The translations under genes were made by a program, and so were the position numbers. The notes beneath the pieces were generated by a model, which was not told the DNA's origin, searched no databases, and worked only from the letters and a program-made list of their open reading frames with translations. A stretch of DNA of 64,000 nucleotides from Ustilaginoidea virens (taxonomy: Eukaryota > Ascomycota > Sordariomycetes > Hypocreales > Clavicipitaceae), in NCBI RefSeq assembly GCF_000687475.1, contig NC_057319.1:4702001-4766000 (forward strand), given 5' to 3'. Below, piece by piece: positions 50,248 through 60,923 of the stretch. Position 1 is the first letter of the stretch. Each line of letters begins with the position of its first letter.

Positions 50248-52953
50248 TGAGCCCATGGCGACAAGTGCAAGCACGGACGGCAAGGGATCTACCGGCGTCA
50301 AGCTCCGAGGTGTATACACGAGTAGTTTGCAGATGCAGGAGTCGCTAGGTGCTACGGCATTGCTAGCCGTGAGGTGCCCTTCCAGCTCTAACCAAAAGCC
50401 GGTGACGACGCATTTCAGACCGGACGGGCCATATCTGTGCAGTGGCGAGGGGTATAGACGGCGAGGGGGATGTCAGTTTGTCACAATTGCGTGTCACGTC
50501 GCACTAACGGAGCAGTCTGCAAGGAACAAGGGATGGAAGCGTCAAGCTCCTAGAGCGGAGACAGTACCGGAGGACTCGGCAGACGCGGAAAGATGTCGTA
50601 GGTGTTGCCTGTTGCAAGAATGGCCGCAAGAGGGTTTGGCAAGTCGCCATCCGTCACCAAGTACTCGTCACGTCGAGTCTCAACCGACGACGTGAAGCTT
50701 CTGCAACTACTTGCGCATCCACCAAGCCTGGTGCTGGACATGTACAGGACGAAGCGTCGTCGGCATTACATTGACGCAACGGAGCGATGACAGCGGAGGG
50801 AGCATTTGTCACTCAGGTGCCCAAAAGGCGCGGCGAAACAGAAGGGGGAGGGCGCACTGATGTCGGGACTGAAGGCAAGCCGGCTGAGGAGACGGTCCAG
50901 GGCAGCTTCACGGACATGCTGGAATGCTCATGATGACGAAATGCGTGATTTGACACAATAGGTACGCGGGTGCTAACGCATTCGTGAGATGAGCATTGTC
51001 CGCAAGGTTTAGTTCCAACGTCGGAAACGTATAGGACGCCGCCTCTTATCCACTGTTTCAAACTCAAAGCCAGGCGAAACGTCGTGAGCCCGTCGGCTAA
51101 TAAGAGCAATGACCGGGGCGGGGAGCTTGGAGACGGCGCCGTGCTAGCCGATTACGGCAGACCACGTATCTTGCGCTTGTTAATCGGCCTGACAGCCTTG
51201 CTGAGAAAGCGGCTCGGCATTCAAGATTACCCGAGGGCCATGACACCGGACGAGTTGTTGATATTTGCCAAGTACCCACCTGGAAGCAGGATTTTTTTTT
51301 TTGAGTTTTTTTTTTTTTTTTTTTTTTGAAGAATCCTGATAGTTGCGGGGAAAACTCGGCTTGAATGGGAGTTTGTGTGGAAGGGAAAAAAAAGTGGAGC
51401 CTCGGGTATTGGCGAAATTGCTCGCATATCACAAATCTCACGCACCAACTCGGACACGGCGGGCCACCACCGAACCAACGACTGAACATAGGTACGGAGT
51501 AGGTAGGTTTTGCTCCCGGCACTCGGGTTTCCTATAAAGTAGTCATGAGGCACTAGATGCTGGCCCATCTAGGGGTTCCTGACTAGACCAGCTAGCGTAT
51601 CAATATATATATCCCACTCTCTCTACTCCGTACTCCGTACTCCGTAGGCTGAATGGAAACCCTGATGGACAACCACTCCGTAACGCCTTCGTACGGGGTA
51701 CAAAGCAGCCCTGGCTTTCTGTGCGTGCCTGCCCGGTACACGGCACATGGCCCACAGTAGGCTGTAGCCATCCGGGTTCTCACGAGCCGCGACGTCAGGG
51801 AGCCATGCTCTACCGAGCTGGGATGCACCTGCCCAGCCGTCTTGACCACGAGGGCCCGTCGCTGCAGCCGTCGCAGCCTCCAATCTCTCGTAGCCCTTCT
51901 TTCAGCCGTCAGTTCCTCTGGCCCTCTGTTGGACGAGCGCCTGTGGTTTCTGGCGGATATTATTTTTTTTTTCTTCTTCTTTCTCAGGCTGGCATACGAT
52001 TTGCGAGAGCTTTGCTCGGACACCATCTCGCCTGCAATCTATGCTGTTTGTCGCTGCCCACCCCAGCATCGCACAATCCTTCTTCATGTCCATTCTTCTT
52101 TGGCGTTTCCTCGCACTCTGCAAGCATCCATAGCGGCGTTATTTCTACAGCCTCCTCTGTCGACTTGCCTTGACATTGCAGTACTCCGTACACAAGGCTC
52201 CAACAGCAGCAGCAACAGCAGCAGCAACAGCAGCAGCAACAGCAGCAGCAACAGCAGCAGCAACAGCAGCAGCAACAGCAGCAGCAACAGCAGCAGCAAC
52301 AGCAGCAACGACGACGGCGGCAACATTAATACACGCGCTCCTGAATAAATGACTGAAATCTACTGCACTCATTCAAGGTTGCGCTTTAAGCTTAAGGGGG
52401 GTGTCTTGCATAGCGCCCACGTTGGTGTCAGCTCGCCGGGCTCTTGGACAGACATCACAAACTATCAAAGTCATCTCCACATTCGTCGGGCAACAATCGT
52501 GTCGACTGCTGCCATCATCCAGGTTGCACCGACTCCGCAGTGATAGGTCCCCGTTGGCCAGCCTCAGCAAATCCAGACCAGGTAACGAACATCTTACCTG
52601 TCACAATCTATCACTCTTTGTCCATCAGGGTGCATTAGACCCGTCGCTGTGTGGCTGGGCCGAGTCTTCCACCTGTGGCCTGGCAAGCAGAACGAAAGTG
52701 GAACTGGGTCAGTGGCCTCAGCCGACACTGACTCGCAAAGCTATAAGACCTCGCTGCCCTATTGCTTGCTGCTGTGTGAGAGAAAGGGAAGACGCGAAGC
52801 AGCACTCTTTCACCTTTGGCGTCGCTGTTGTCGTCGTTCGTCGCGCCAGGAAGAAAAGGGAACAAGGACCCCCGTCAACGCAAGACTGTTGAAAGCGCGT
52901 GATACCAGCCTTGATCACCTCCTCCGAGCGGGTTGCGACACAAACGGTCCGTC
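50248..52953. other. Long intergenic region, no convincing gene
   Basis: 2.7 kb between MDM10 and the ZIP gene. Contains T runs (51,290-51,330; 51,960-51,972), tandem ACTCCGT copies at 51,623-51,647, and the CAG-rich repeat listed separately. Frames of 60-168 codons exist but read as low-complexity or unbiased sequence. Confidence 0.5.
52198..52312. repeat. CAGCAGCAA-type 12-bp repeat
   Basis: Nearly perfect 12-nt units (CAACAGCAGCAG) over about 115 nt. In plus frames it encodes poly-Q, poly-S/N or poly-A/T; none of these frames connects to a recognisable protein. Unit homogeneity suggests recent expansion. Confidence 0.9.
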
Positions 52954-54081
52954 ATGGCTGAGGATGAGCAACCCAGCTGCGATGGCCAACCCGTCGACCT
53001 GGGCATGCGTGGCCTCCGCGTGGCCTCCATCTTCATCATCCTCGTGGCCTCTCTCGTCGGAGCCCTCACGCCCGTGCTTTTGGCGCGGCAGAGCAAGATG
53101 CACGTTCCCAAGTTCACCTTTTTTGTTTGCAAGTACATAGGCACTGGCGTCATCATCGCGACCGCGTGGATGCATCTGCTGGACCCGGCCATAGACCAGC
53201 TAGGCAACCGTTGTGTCAAAGACCGTTGGCTCGGAGACTACCCCTGGGCTCTGTGCATTGCCCTGATGACCATCATGGTCATGTTCTTTGTCGAGTTGAT
53301 GGTGGCTCGCTTCGACCATGATGACGAAGCTTCCCACAGTCACGCCGTCGGATCCGACTCCAACTCTGACCTGAACGAGGCCTTGGCCCTCAAGAGGTCA
53401 TCCAAGGAGACGGACAAGAAGCGGGTTGAAGCCGAGCCGTGCCGTCACGACATCGAGAGCCAGGGCGGCGGTGCGCGTCGAGGCCCCGACCCGACCACGA
53501 TCCCGGGCCGCCCCGACGACGTTAGCTACCCCCCGGGCGGTGAAGACCATCTCGCGCACGGCAAGGATCACAAGGAGGGCGACTCGCACACCTCGCTGAC
53601 TTCGCAGCTGACTGCCATCTTCATTCTCGAGTTTGGCGTCGTGTTCCACAGCGTCTTCATCGGCCTCACGCTCGGGACCACTGGTTCCGACGAGCTCAAG
53701 ATTCTTCTCGTCGTTTTGGTCTTTCATCAGATGTTTGAGGGCCTGGGGTTGGGGTCTCGGATCGCCGTTGCCAGCTGGCCCCCAAGCAAGCAGTGGCTGC
53801 CGTATGCTCTGGCTCTTGGCTTTGCGCTTTCCACCCCCGTTGGCATCGCTGCCGGCATCGGCGCTCAGCCCACGAATGCTGCCACTCAGAAACTCGTCAA
53901 CGGCATCTTTGACTCCATTTCGGCCGGTATCCTCATGTACACCGGTCTGGTCGAGCTCCTCGCACACGAATTCATGTTCAACCCTCACATGCGCCGCGCA
54001 CCCCTCAAGATTCAGCTGTTTGCCTTTGGGTGCGTTGCGTTTGGCGTGGCTATCATGGCGTTGCTGGCAAAGTGGGCGTAA
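52954..54081 (+). CDS. ZIP-family zinc/iron transporter (Zrt-like)
   Basis: ATG at 52,954; the frame extends 7 codons further up only through a TTG codon. Product 375 residues, eight hydrophobic segments: I LRVASIFIILVASLVGALTP, II near FVCKYIGTGVIIATAWMH, III WALCIALMTIMVMFFVELM, IV-VIII from AIFILEFGVVFHS on. A cytosolic His/Asp-rich loop (FDHDDEASHSHA and EDHLAHGKDHKEGDSH) lies between III and IV. Metal-site motifs: HSVFIGLTLG in IV and HQMFEGLGLG in V. Close to plasma-membrane Zrt1/Zrt2 transporters of yeast. Zinc-responsive control is typical for the family but not shown here. Confidence 0.95.
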   Translation: MAEDEQPSCDGQPVDLGMRGLRVASIFIILVASLVGALTPVLLARQSKMHVPKFTFFVCKYIGTGVIIATAWMHLLDPAIDQLGNRCVKDRWLGDYPWALCIALMTIMVMFFVELMVARFDHDDEASHSHAVGSDSNSDLNEALALKRSSKETDKKRVEAEPCRHDIESQGGGARRGPDPTTIPGRPDDVSYPPGGEDHLAHGKDHKEGDSHTSLTSQLTAIFILEFGVVFHSVFIGLTLGTTGSDELKILLVVLVFHQMFEGLGLGSRIAVASWPPSKQWLPYALALGFALSTPVGIAAGIGAQPTNAATQKLVNGIFDSISAGILMYTGLVELLAHEFMFNPHMRRAPLKIQLFAFGCVAFGVAIMALLAKWA

Positions 54082-54952
54082 AATTGCGGAACTGGTACGA
54101 GGAAGCGGTGAACGACGGTGAATTTGTCTCTTGTGGGACCAGACCAAAAAAAAGGCCGTGTCTTTTGGGTATAGAGGGAGTCTTTTCTTTTCTTTCAATA
54201 ATGTCTTTTTTTTTTTTGAGAGATCATCAGCGGGCTATTTGACTGAGCCGTATTCCACTGTTACTGGTATGCCGCCCCCCCAAAAGTCCGGCAGCCTTGG
54301 GCCTCAGTTTCAGCACGCGCTTAATGTGTTGAAGATGTAACAATATGAGGTTAACATGGGTATTTTTACACTGCTGCAGGGCAGCAGGAGCGAGGATACA
54401 TGAGTCACGTAAACACGGGAGAATGAAACATAGCAAAGACAAATTTACTAGCATGATCCTTTGGCAGGATGATGATAGCAGGAAGCTCGCAGAAGCCCTG
54501 CGTGAGTCACGATCCGGCTTTTGCAGGTGCAGCGCTGGAATCCCTGAGAGGCCGGGTGCTCATGTGCACGAGATAAGCAATATAAAAATGAAGCAGCCAG
54601 CGTCCCTGTGCAGGCAACGATGCTTGGCGCGCTGAGATTACGTACATGCAGTCTGCGTCGTCCTGGCCGAGGATGCAAGCTTGCAGCAGCATGAGACGGA
54701 GCTTGGGCATGTTAGGGCGCCAATGCACGTGACTTGTAAGCGAATACCCACATCGCTTCAGCCCCAGCGGCCCCGCGCAGCTCGTTAGTCATCCTGCCCC
54801 ACCAGGGCCGCCGGCCCTAAGTCGTTCCCATCGAGAAAAAAAAAACATGCCCAATGCTAAGCATCATCCGTTCAGTCCTCTTCTCCCAGCAACTTTGCAC
54901 GCACCCAGCTCTGCACCAGCAACAATCCCTCCCTTCCCTCAACACCGCAAAA
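54082..54952. other. Intergenic between ZIP gene and eS19
   Basis: 3' region of the ZIP gene and promoter of eS19. CT-rich leader near 54,880-54,950, common before ribosomal protein genes. No gene seen. Confidence 0.55.
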
Positions 54953-55940
54953 ATGGCTGGCGGAATTACCGTGCGCGACGTCGATGTAGGTGTTTCCTGA
55001 GCCGAACCTTCCCGTATTTGTCAGAGCAAAAACACCGAGAACATGCCTTGCCAGCGTGCAGTGCAGTGCTGTGCCTGCTGCACGCCTGGCCGTCATCGCT
55101 CGCGTGTGTGGTGGGAAAACCCGCGAAAAGGAATCAAGGGCCTCTGCCAAGTCTTCCCGCCGGAGCAATGAGCAACACCGAGCCGGGACACACGAGTTTT
55201 GGTTTTTCACCCCGCCGGGCGATATGAAAAGATGACCCCGTGGAATCACCCAGGGAAAAAGAAACTCATACAGAGCATCATCAACAACAAGACGACAAAC
55301 TCGGGTGTGCCGGCAACGTTGTGTCCTGCGGCGCGGGCAGACGCTCGAGGCCCGGTCCGTCGGGGTGTTTTGAGGAGCAGGCGCGAGGGGGTCGCAAGAC
55401 TTCTGAAGACGGAATGATGCTAATGGGTTTTCATTGCCAGGCGCAAAAGTTCATCAACTCGTATGCTGCGTTCTTGAAGCGCCAGGGCAAGCTGCCCATT
55501 CCTGGTACGTGCCGCCGCCCGCTGACGTTTTAACCCCCCCTCCACCGGGTGAAGCATCTGGCCAAAGCTGACACGCAACAGGCTGGGTCGACACGGTCAA
55601 GACCGGCCCGGCCAAGGAGCTGCCCCCCCAGAACATCGACTGGTTCTACGTGCGCGCCGCCTCGGTCGCCCGCCACGTCTATCTCCGCAAGACGGTCGGC
55701 GTGGGCCGCCTGCGCAAGGTCCACGGCACGGCCAAGAACCGCGGCAGCCGGCCCTCGCGCCACGTCGACGCCTCCGGCTCCGTCGACCGCAAGATCATGC
55801 AGGCCCTCGAGAAGATTGGCGTGCTGGAGCAGGACGAGGAGAAGGGCGGGCGCCGCATCACCCAGTCGGGCCAGCGGGATCTGGACCGCATCGCCCAGAC
55901 GACCGCCGAGGCGGACGAGGAGGACGAAGACGACGAGTAG
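54953..55940 (+). CDS. RPS19: 40S ribosomal protein eS19, three exons
   Basis: Exons 54,953-54,985, 55,441-55,504 and 55,582-55,940; introns of 455 and 77 nt; product 151 residues. Spliced sequence: MAGGITVRDVD, then AQKFINSYAAFLKRQGKLPI, then GWVDTVKTGPAKELPPQNID, WFYVRAASVARHVYLRK, GRLRKVHGTAKNRGSRPSRH, and LEKIGVLEQDEEKGGRRIT, collinear with eS19 throughout. The acidic tail (EADEEDEDDE) is longer than in yeast. The long first intron near the start codon is typical of fungal ribosomal protein genes and may hold regulatory sequence. The protein sits in the head of the 40S subunit and is needed for 18S rRNA maturation. Confidence 0.96.
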
Positions 55941-56856
55941 ACGCGGCAAGCAACAGCCCGCTTTGATAGATCCAAAAAAAAAAGAAAGTCAAAGCACGCT
56001 TGTTTCTGTTCCCGCAATTTTTTGTTCTTTTTTTTTTGTCGCATATCATGACCGTGGCGCGTCACTTTGGCCTTGCAGGTTTACCAGCTGAGGTGAGGGT
56101 TGGCAAGGGGGAGAAAAGCAGGCGGCACTTTTTTGTCAAACGGCACGGGCGCTGGTTCTCACCAGGGCGTCTCTGGTTTTCTTTTCTTTTTATTTATTCC
56201 CCTTAGACTCCAATGGATGAAATGAGGGTTTCGGTGTCATTCGGCTTCGATCAGGCTTCGACCCGTCCAGCAGTCCATCTTCCCCCTGCGATGCCCGCTG
56301 TGACGGATGTGAAGGTAGACGAGGTTGCCGTTACTTGCTATTTTCCCTGCCTTTACTACCGCTTTTCGCCTGATATTAGCGCATGGTGGAAGCTTGCCAT
56401 TGCCATCGCCACTGCCATTGCCAGCCAGCTGCACAGTTGACAGAAAGGCTTTCCCGCCGACCGCCACGACTGGCATGCCAACCACCTGTCACGGCTTTCC
56501 TGTTGGCCAGGTGCCACGGCTCGCAGAATCACCGTCGTCACTCAAACAATGGTGCTGGTGTTTCCGAGACGGTGACCAGGCGATGCCTGCGCAGCCTTCT
56601 GGCACCTCTCGTGGCACCTGCCTCGGAGCTTGACAGCTGCGAGTGCTCGAAGAGCAATGCCGCGCATCGTTGCGTTAATGCCCAGATCCCAGCTTTCCTT
56701 CTGGCTGATGTGTATTCAAAAAGGACCTGTTTGCAAGACCTGCGTGCTGAGCATCGCCACCATCGCCACCATCACCATCGCCATCTTGCCTTGCGGCGCT
56801 TCTAGTGCAGGCATCCGTCCACAAGCGCGAGTCGAGTCCGCCTTGCCCCAGAAACC
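55941..56856. other. Intergenic, no gene seen
   Basis: 3' region of eS19 (T-rich 56,020-56,040) and upstream region of the deaminase-fold gene. A CACCATCGCCACCATCACC-like triplet run near 56,757-56,790. Confidence 0.5.
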
Positions 56857-58407
56857 ATGCGCACATCCTTCATCCACAACCGCCTCGAGGAAACACAGCT
56901 GCCTCGCGGCTTCGCCGCCCAGCAGCCTCCCTCCACGAGCCGGCGGCCAGACACGTCTCCCCCGCAAACCCCCCCCGCAACATTCGACTCCCGCTTCTGC
57001 CTCCCGCAACCGTTCTTCTTCTACCACGTCGTCGACGCCGCGGCCGCCACGCTGCAGGCCCAAGTCCTCGGGCCCAACCTCGGCGTGACGTTCTCGCACG
57101 AGCGAGCCAGGGCCCATTCCGGCCAGGGCCGGATCGGGAACGCGCTGAGCAAGAAAACCACGGGGTTCCTGGCCTTCGTGGCCCCCGGCACGGCGAGTCG
57201 GACGGTCCTTGCGTGGGCGGAAAGCGGCCATGGCCTCCTCGATAGAAGAGGCGACTCGCTTGACGCGCAGCCCGGCGTTTTGCGCAACGCCCGGTGGACC
57301 GTGAGGGTGCTCGAGCTCGCCTGCGCTATGGGCATCAACATGCGCTCACCGTTCGACCTCGGAGACAGACGCGGCATTTTCCGCGCCAGCCACGTCGAAG
57401 TCAAGCTGGCCGTGCACGCCGTGTACGTTGTCGCGCGGCTGCTCGAGATTGCCGGCCCATCGACGCGCCTGACTCTGCGTCACCTGAACGAGCTACGGCG
57501 GAGGAAATGGCACGACGGCTCGACGCCCTGTTTCGAGATTTATTTTTCCAAGAAGAACTGCCATCTCTGCGGCAGGTACGTAGAAAAGCTGCAGAAGCTG
57601 ACCGGCCTGTCGATACAACTGTTCTGGAAGGATCGTCTCGTCAAGATTGAGTATGCGGACGGGGTCGTCGAAGCACAGGCAAACACGGAGCCGAGGGCTG
57701 AAGGAACGCCCGAGGACGAGACTGCGGACGAGACTGGGGACGAGACTGGGGACGAGACTGGGGACGAGACTGGGGACGAGACTGGGGACGAGACTTGGGA
57801 CGACACTGCGGACGACACTGCGGACGACACTGGAGACGACACTGCGGACGACACTGCGGACGACACTGCGGACGACACTGCGGACGACACTGCAGCTCCT
57901 GCCGACACTGACATGATTGGTCTGACCGACGACTCGGTCGCAGAAGAGAGGCGAGGACCGAGGGAACCATCACACCAGTCCGTGCAGGAGCCGCTGGCAG
58001 GTTTCATCGACGGCTTAGCATACTGCCTCGGCCAGTTGGTGACGTCGCCCAGGACGGTCCGGGCCGCGGTTGTGGCACTGGCCAGGATTGCCCTGCAGCA
58101 GAATGCCCATCGGCAGAATGCTCATCGGCAGAATGCCCATCGGCAGAATGCCCTTCAGGCTGGCCATGGGATTCGGCGACCCAGAACGCCTGCAAGCATG
58201 GAGGCCCGTCCAAGATGGCCACCCACTGGGCCGTTTGAGGGGCGACGTGCGCAGAACCGAGACGGGGATCCTCAACCAAGAAGCTTGGTCTCACAGCTGG
58301 ACGAGTTTGCGGGCTCGAGGGCGAGAGCAAGATCGCCACGGCCGTACTCTATAGCGAGGGGCGAGAGAACATCCCTGCGAAGAATCGAGCGATCGCATCG
58401 TGTTTAG
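56857..58407 (+). CDS. OTT_1508-like deaminase-fold protein with acidic repeats
   Basis: A 516-residue frame. Zinc-ligand pattern of the cytidine-deaminase superfamily: His179-Val-Glu181 in SHVEVKLAVHAVYVV, and Cys235-x-x-Cys238 in YFSKKNCHLCGRYVEKLQK, where the usual Pro before the first Cys is Asn. Fungal proteins with HxE...CxxC in this setting belong to the OTT_1508-like deaminases described from comparative genomics, whose substrate is unknown. Residues about 288-347 are a tandem acidic tract (GDET then DDTA units, a 12-nt minisatellite). Residues about 412-429 are four HRQNA units (15-nt repeat). The C-terminus is basic and disordered. No signal peptide. Family assignment is from motif memory. 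Confidence 0.65.
   Translation: MRTSFIHNRLEETQLPRGFAAQQPPSTSRRPDTSPPQTPPATFDSRFCLPQPFFFYHVVDAAAATLQAQVLGPNLGVTFSHERARAHSGQGRIGNALSKKTTGFLAFVAPGTASRTVLAWAESGHGLLDRRGDSLDAQPGVLRNARWTVRVLELACAMGINMRSPFDLGDRRGIFRASHVEVKLAVHAVYVVARLLEIAGPSTRLTLRHLNELRRRKWHDGSTPCFEIYFSKKNCHLCGRYVEKLQKLTGLSIQLFWKDRLVKIEYADGVVEAQANTEPRAEGTPEDETADETGDETGDETGDETGDETGDETWDDTADDTADDTGDDTADDTADDTADDTADDTAAPADTDMIGLTDDSVAEERRGPREPSHQSVQEPLAGFIDGLAYCLGQLVTSPRTVRAAVVALARIALQQNAHRQNAHRQNAHRQNALQAGHGIRRPRTPASMEARPRWPPTGPFEGRRAQNRDGDPQPRSLVSQLDEFAGSRARARSPRPYSIARGERTSLRRIERSHRV
57718..57895. repeat. 12-nt coding minisatellite
   Basis: GACGAGACTGGG and GACGACACTGCG units, about 15 in all, in frame within the deaminase-fold gene. 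Two homogeneous sub-blocks indicate two rounds of expansion. Confidence 0.9.
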
Positions 58408-58540
58408 CAATGTCCGGAGCGGATGGAGGTTCGAGTCGTTGTCCGCTGCGACACATTGTCAATTAGTGCGTGCCATGGGAAATTTAAAAAAAAATAAAAA
58501 ATAAAAAAAAGAAACCGGTTCGCCCTGCAGTGCATGCCTT

Positions 58541-60923
58541 TTAAATCAAACGGGCCAACTCCTGGATTTCCCTTCGAAAAGCCCCCCCCAGCGCGTCAAC
58601 AATGACCATCACGTTCGGAGCAGCCACCTCGGTTGTCGGAGCGGCGCCCTCAGCCTCCAGCTTGCCGCCGCCGACGCCCGTCTTGCCCTGGGCGGTGGTG
58701 TGCTTGACGTCCTTGCCGCATCTCGGCGGACCCCTGGGCTTGCTAGGCGTAATGGGCGTCTCGTCCAGCAGCGCCTGCCAACGCGACAGGTATACGCCAG
58801 GGCCGCCTGCGCTGGTGGTGCCCGGGGGCAGGCCCGGCGAAACAGCCGCGAGGCACCGCATGCGTGCGTGGGAGTCGCTGCTCAACGTGGCAAGATACGC
58901 AGCATGGGCGTCGGCAGCCTCGAGGACGCTTGTCTGGGTCTTGGCGTCGAGCCCGTCAACTAGCCGGGTCAGGATGGCGGGCATCGTCTTGTCCGCTCCA
59001 GAGGAGACTGGAGCGGCTTCGTCAAGGCGTCGTTTGCGAAACTTGACAACCACGCTGTTGCTCCAGATGCGCAGCTCCTCCCAAAGACCGGGACACTGGC
59101 TCGCCAAGGCGTGGATCCACCTGTACAGCAAGCCCCTGTTTCTCTCCAAGAGTTGCACGTAATCTTCCACGCTGGCGGCCCTCTCGCCTGGAGACCCAGG
59201 CCCAGGCCCAGACCCAGACGCGGGCGGCCCCCTTTTCGGCTTGCTGATGCCGATAAACTCGTCGATGAATCCCTGCACGGCTTCAAAGTGCTCCCCGAGG
59301 TCGATGTTGGAGTGTATAGCCCTGATGATGGGCTCGTACGCGTCAACAGCATCCTTGATCGCCTGGGTGAACATGTCGGGCGGCTCGCGGCAGATTGCCA
59401 ACGCAATGCGGTCCCTGTCCCTGACGGACAAGAGAGCAGAGTAGTACTCCAAGCACTGTTGATGCTGCGACTCGGTCAGGCCCTCGTTGAGCGCGGGGCT
59501 TGAAGCGTTGAAGATGCTGGTGATGATGGACTGCGAGTTTTCCTTGCTCGCCAGTCTCGCGGCCTCGTGCTCCGACCTCGCGCCCTCCACATGGCATCGG
59601 ATCGTCCGCAGCATGCCGTCGCTTGGGCCGTCTTTGGCCCTCTCCACCCTTTCGGCAACCTTCCTGAACTCGCCCGCGTCCCAGGATAAAACGAGGGATA
59701 TGATGCGCTGCAGCAGGTTCATGCCGTCGTCTGCGTTTTGCGTCAAGCCGAGCCAGTTCGTGACACTGGTGACGCTCAGCTTGGCAAGCAGAATACGCAT
59801 CATGCCGCGAATCATGATTGCCGGGTTGCCGATGCGGAGCGTTTGCTTCATCATTTTGTAGGGAACAAGGGAGTGGACGTTGTCCATGAGCTTGAGGAGG
59901 TACTGCCCTTCGGGGGACAGCACGAATATCTGGTGCACCAGCGTTGCGATGCTTTTTCAAAACCGTTCAAGTGTCAGCCAAGGATTGCGACGGGTAGCAA
60001 AGAAAGGGGGGGGAAAATCCGAGGCAAGAGCCAAAAGCGTACTGAAAGATGTTGTGCCTCGCGGATGCCTCCACCGTCGGCGACAACTTTTCCAAGTCAT
60101 CCGATTCCACAAAGTGACGGAACAGCTGGTTGACCAGGTCGCCGTAGACCAAACCCTGCATCACCTCGCCCCAGGCCGCTTCCAAATCATCGGCGTCGGC
60201 AAGATTGTATGAGGACTTTGTCGCAGCACTGCTGTCCGTCTTGTCCACGCCTCCCAAGAGGCCGCGCCCAATCATCTCAATAAGAGCGCTGGCTCCCGTC
60301 GCCAGCACTTTTCGAGTGCCCAACGCTCCCTTGTCGTAGCTTTCCGACAGGTCCGCTTCTCCCAGCCTGGCCAGCAAGTTCTGTATGCGGACGCTCCAAA
60401 AGTCCCTGGGCAAGCTGCTCACCCCTGGAAGAGGCAGAACAACTCTGGCGAGGAGTAGCTGCAAAATGGGAGCGGCGGAAGCCATTTGCGAGTTGTCGTC
60501 GCCATCGCCACCCTTCCTACGCCCCTCGTCCAGGTCCTCGCCCTCGCCCTCGCCTTCGCCTTGGCCTTCCTCCGGCCCGTCTGCATGCTGGGCACGCACA
60601 ACGGCCGCGCTTGGTTGTCTGGCCACGTCGGAGGAGGACGTGAAGAAGGACACCGGCGTCCTCGCGCGCGGAGTGCTCGGCGCAGTGGTTGATGGGGTTG
60701 TGGGCAAGGTGGCGGTCTTTTTGGTGCTTTTTATCTTCTTGGTCGTTTTAAACGGGAAACCATAGCTGCTGATGGCGTCAGGGCCGGTGAAGCTGGTAAT
60801 TTCAGCATAAGTCTCGTGGTGAACCAGGACGTCGAATATTGCCGCTATCTGATTTTGGGACAGCGCAGATGCCGATGCTGGTGCCGATGCTGATGGCGAT
60901 GCTGGTTCCTCCTCGTTGGTCAT
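58541..60923 (-). CDS. PXB / DUF3818 protein without a PX domain, two exons
   Basis: Exon 1 is 60,043-60,923, exon 2 is 58,541-59,951; the 91-nt intron has donor GTACGC and acceptor AAAAAG; product 763 residues. Residues about 20-55 (LSQNQIAAIFDVLVHHETYA then EITSFTGPDAISSYGFPF) open a PXB domain as in yeast YPR097w. After a disordered Ser/Thr/Gly/Glu linker (about 60-150) the PXB continues, and across the splice site HIATLVHQIFVLSPEGQYLL then RIGNPAIMIRGMMRILLAKL, SVTSVTNWLGLTQNADDGMN is DUF3818. Homologues usually carry a phosphoinositide-binding PX domain between these parts; I see none. Likely membrane-associated, function unknown. Confidence 0.8.

Noticed and set aside
51780..51850. tRNA-like D arm (GCTCGGTAGAGC on the minus strand)
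   Set aside because: No matching acceptor stem, anticodon stem or T arm could be folded around it.
52084..52352. Poly-Q / poly-S / poly-A protein from the CAG repeat
   Set aside because: All frames through the repeat are open because of the repeat itself, and none connects to conserved sequence.
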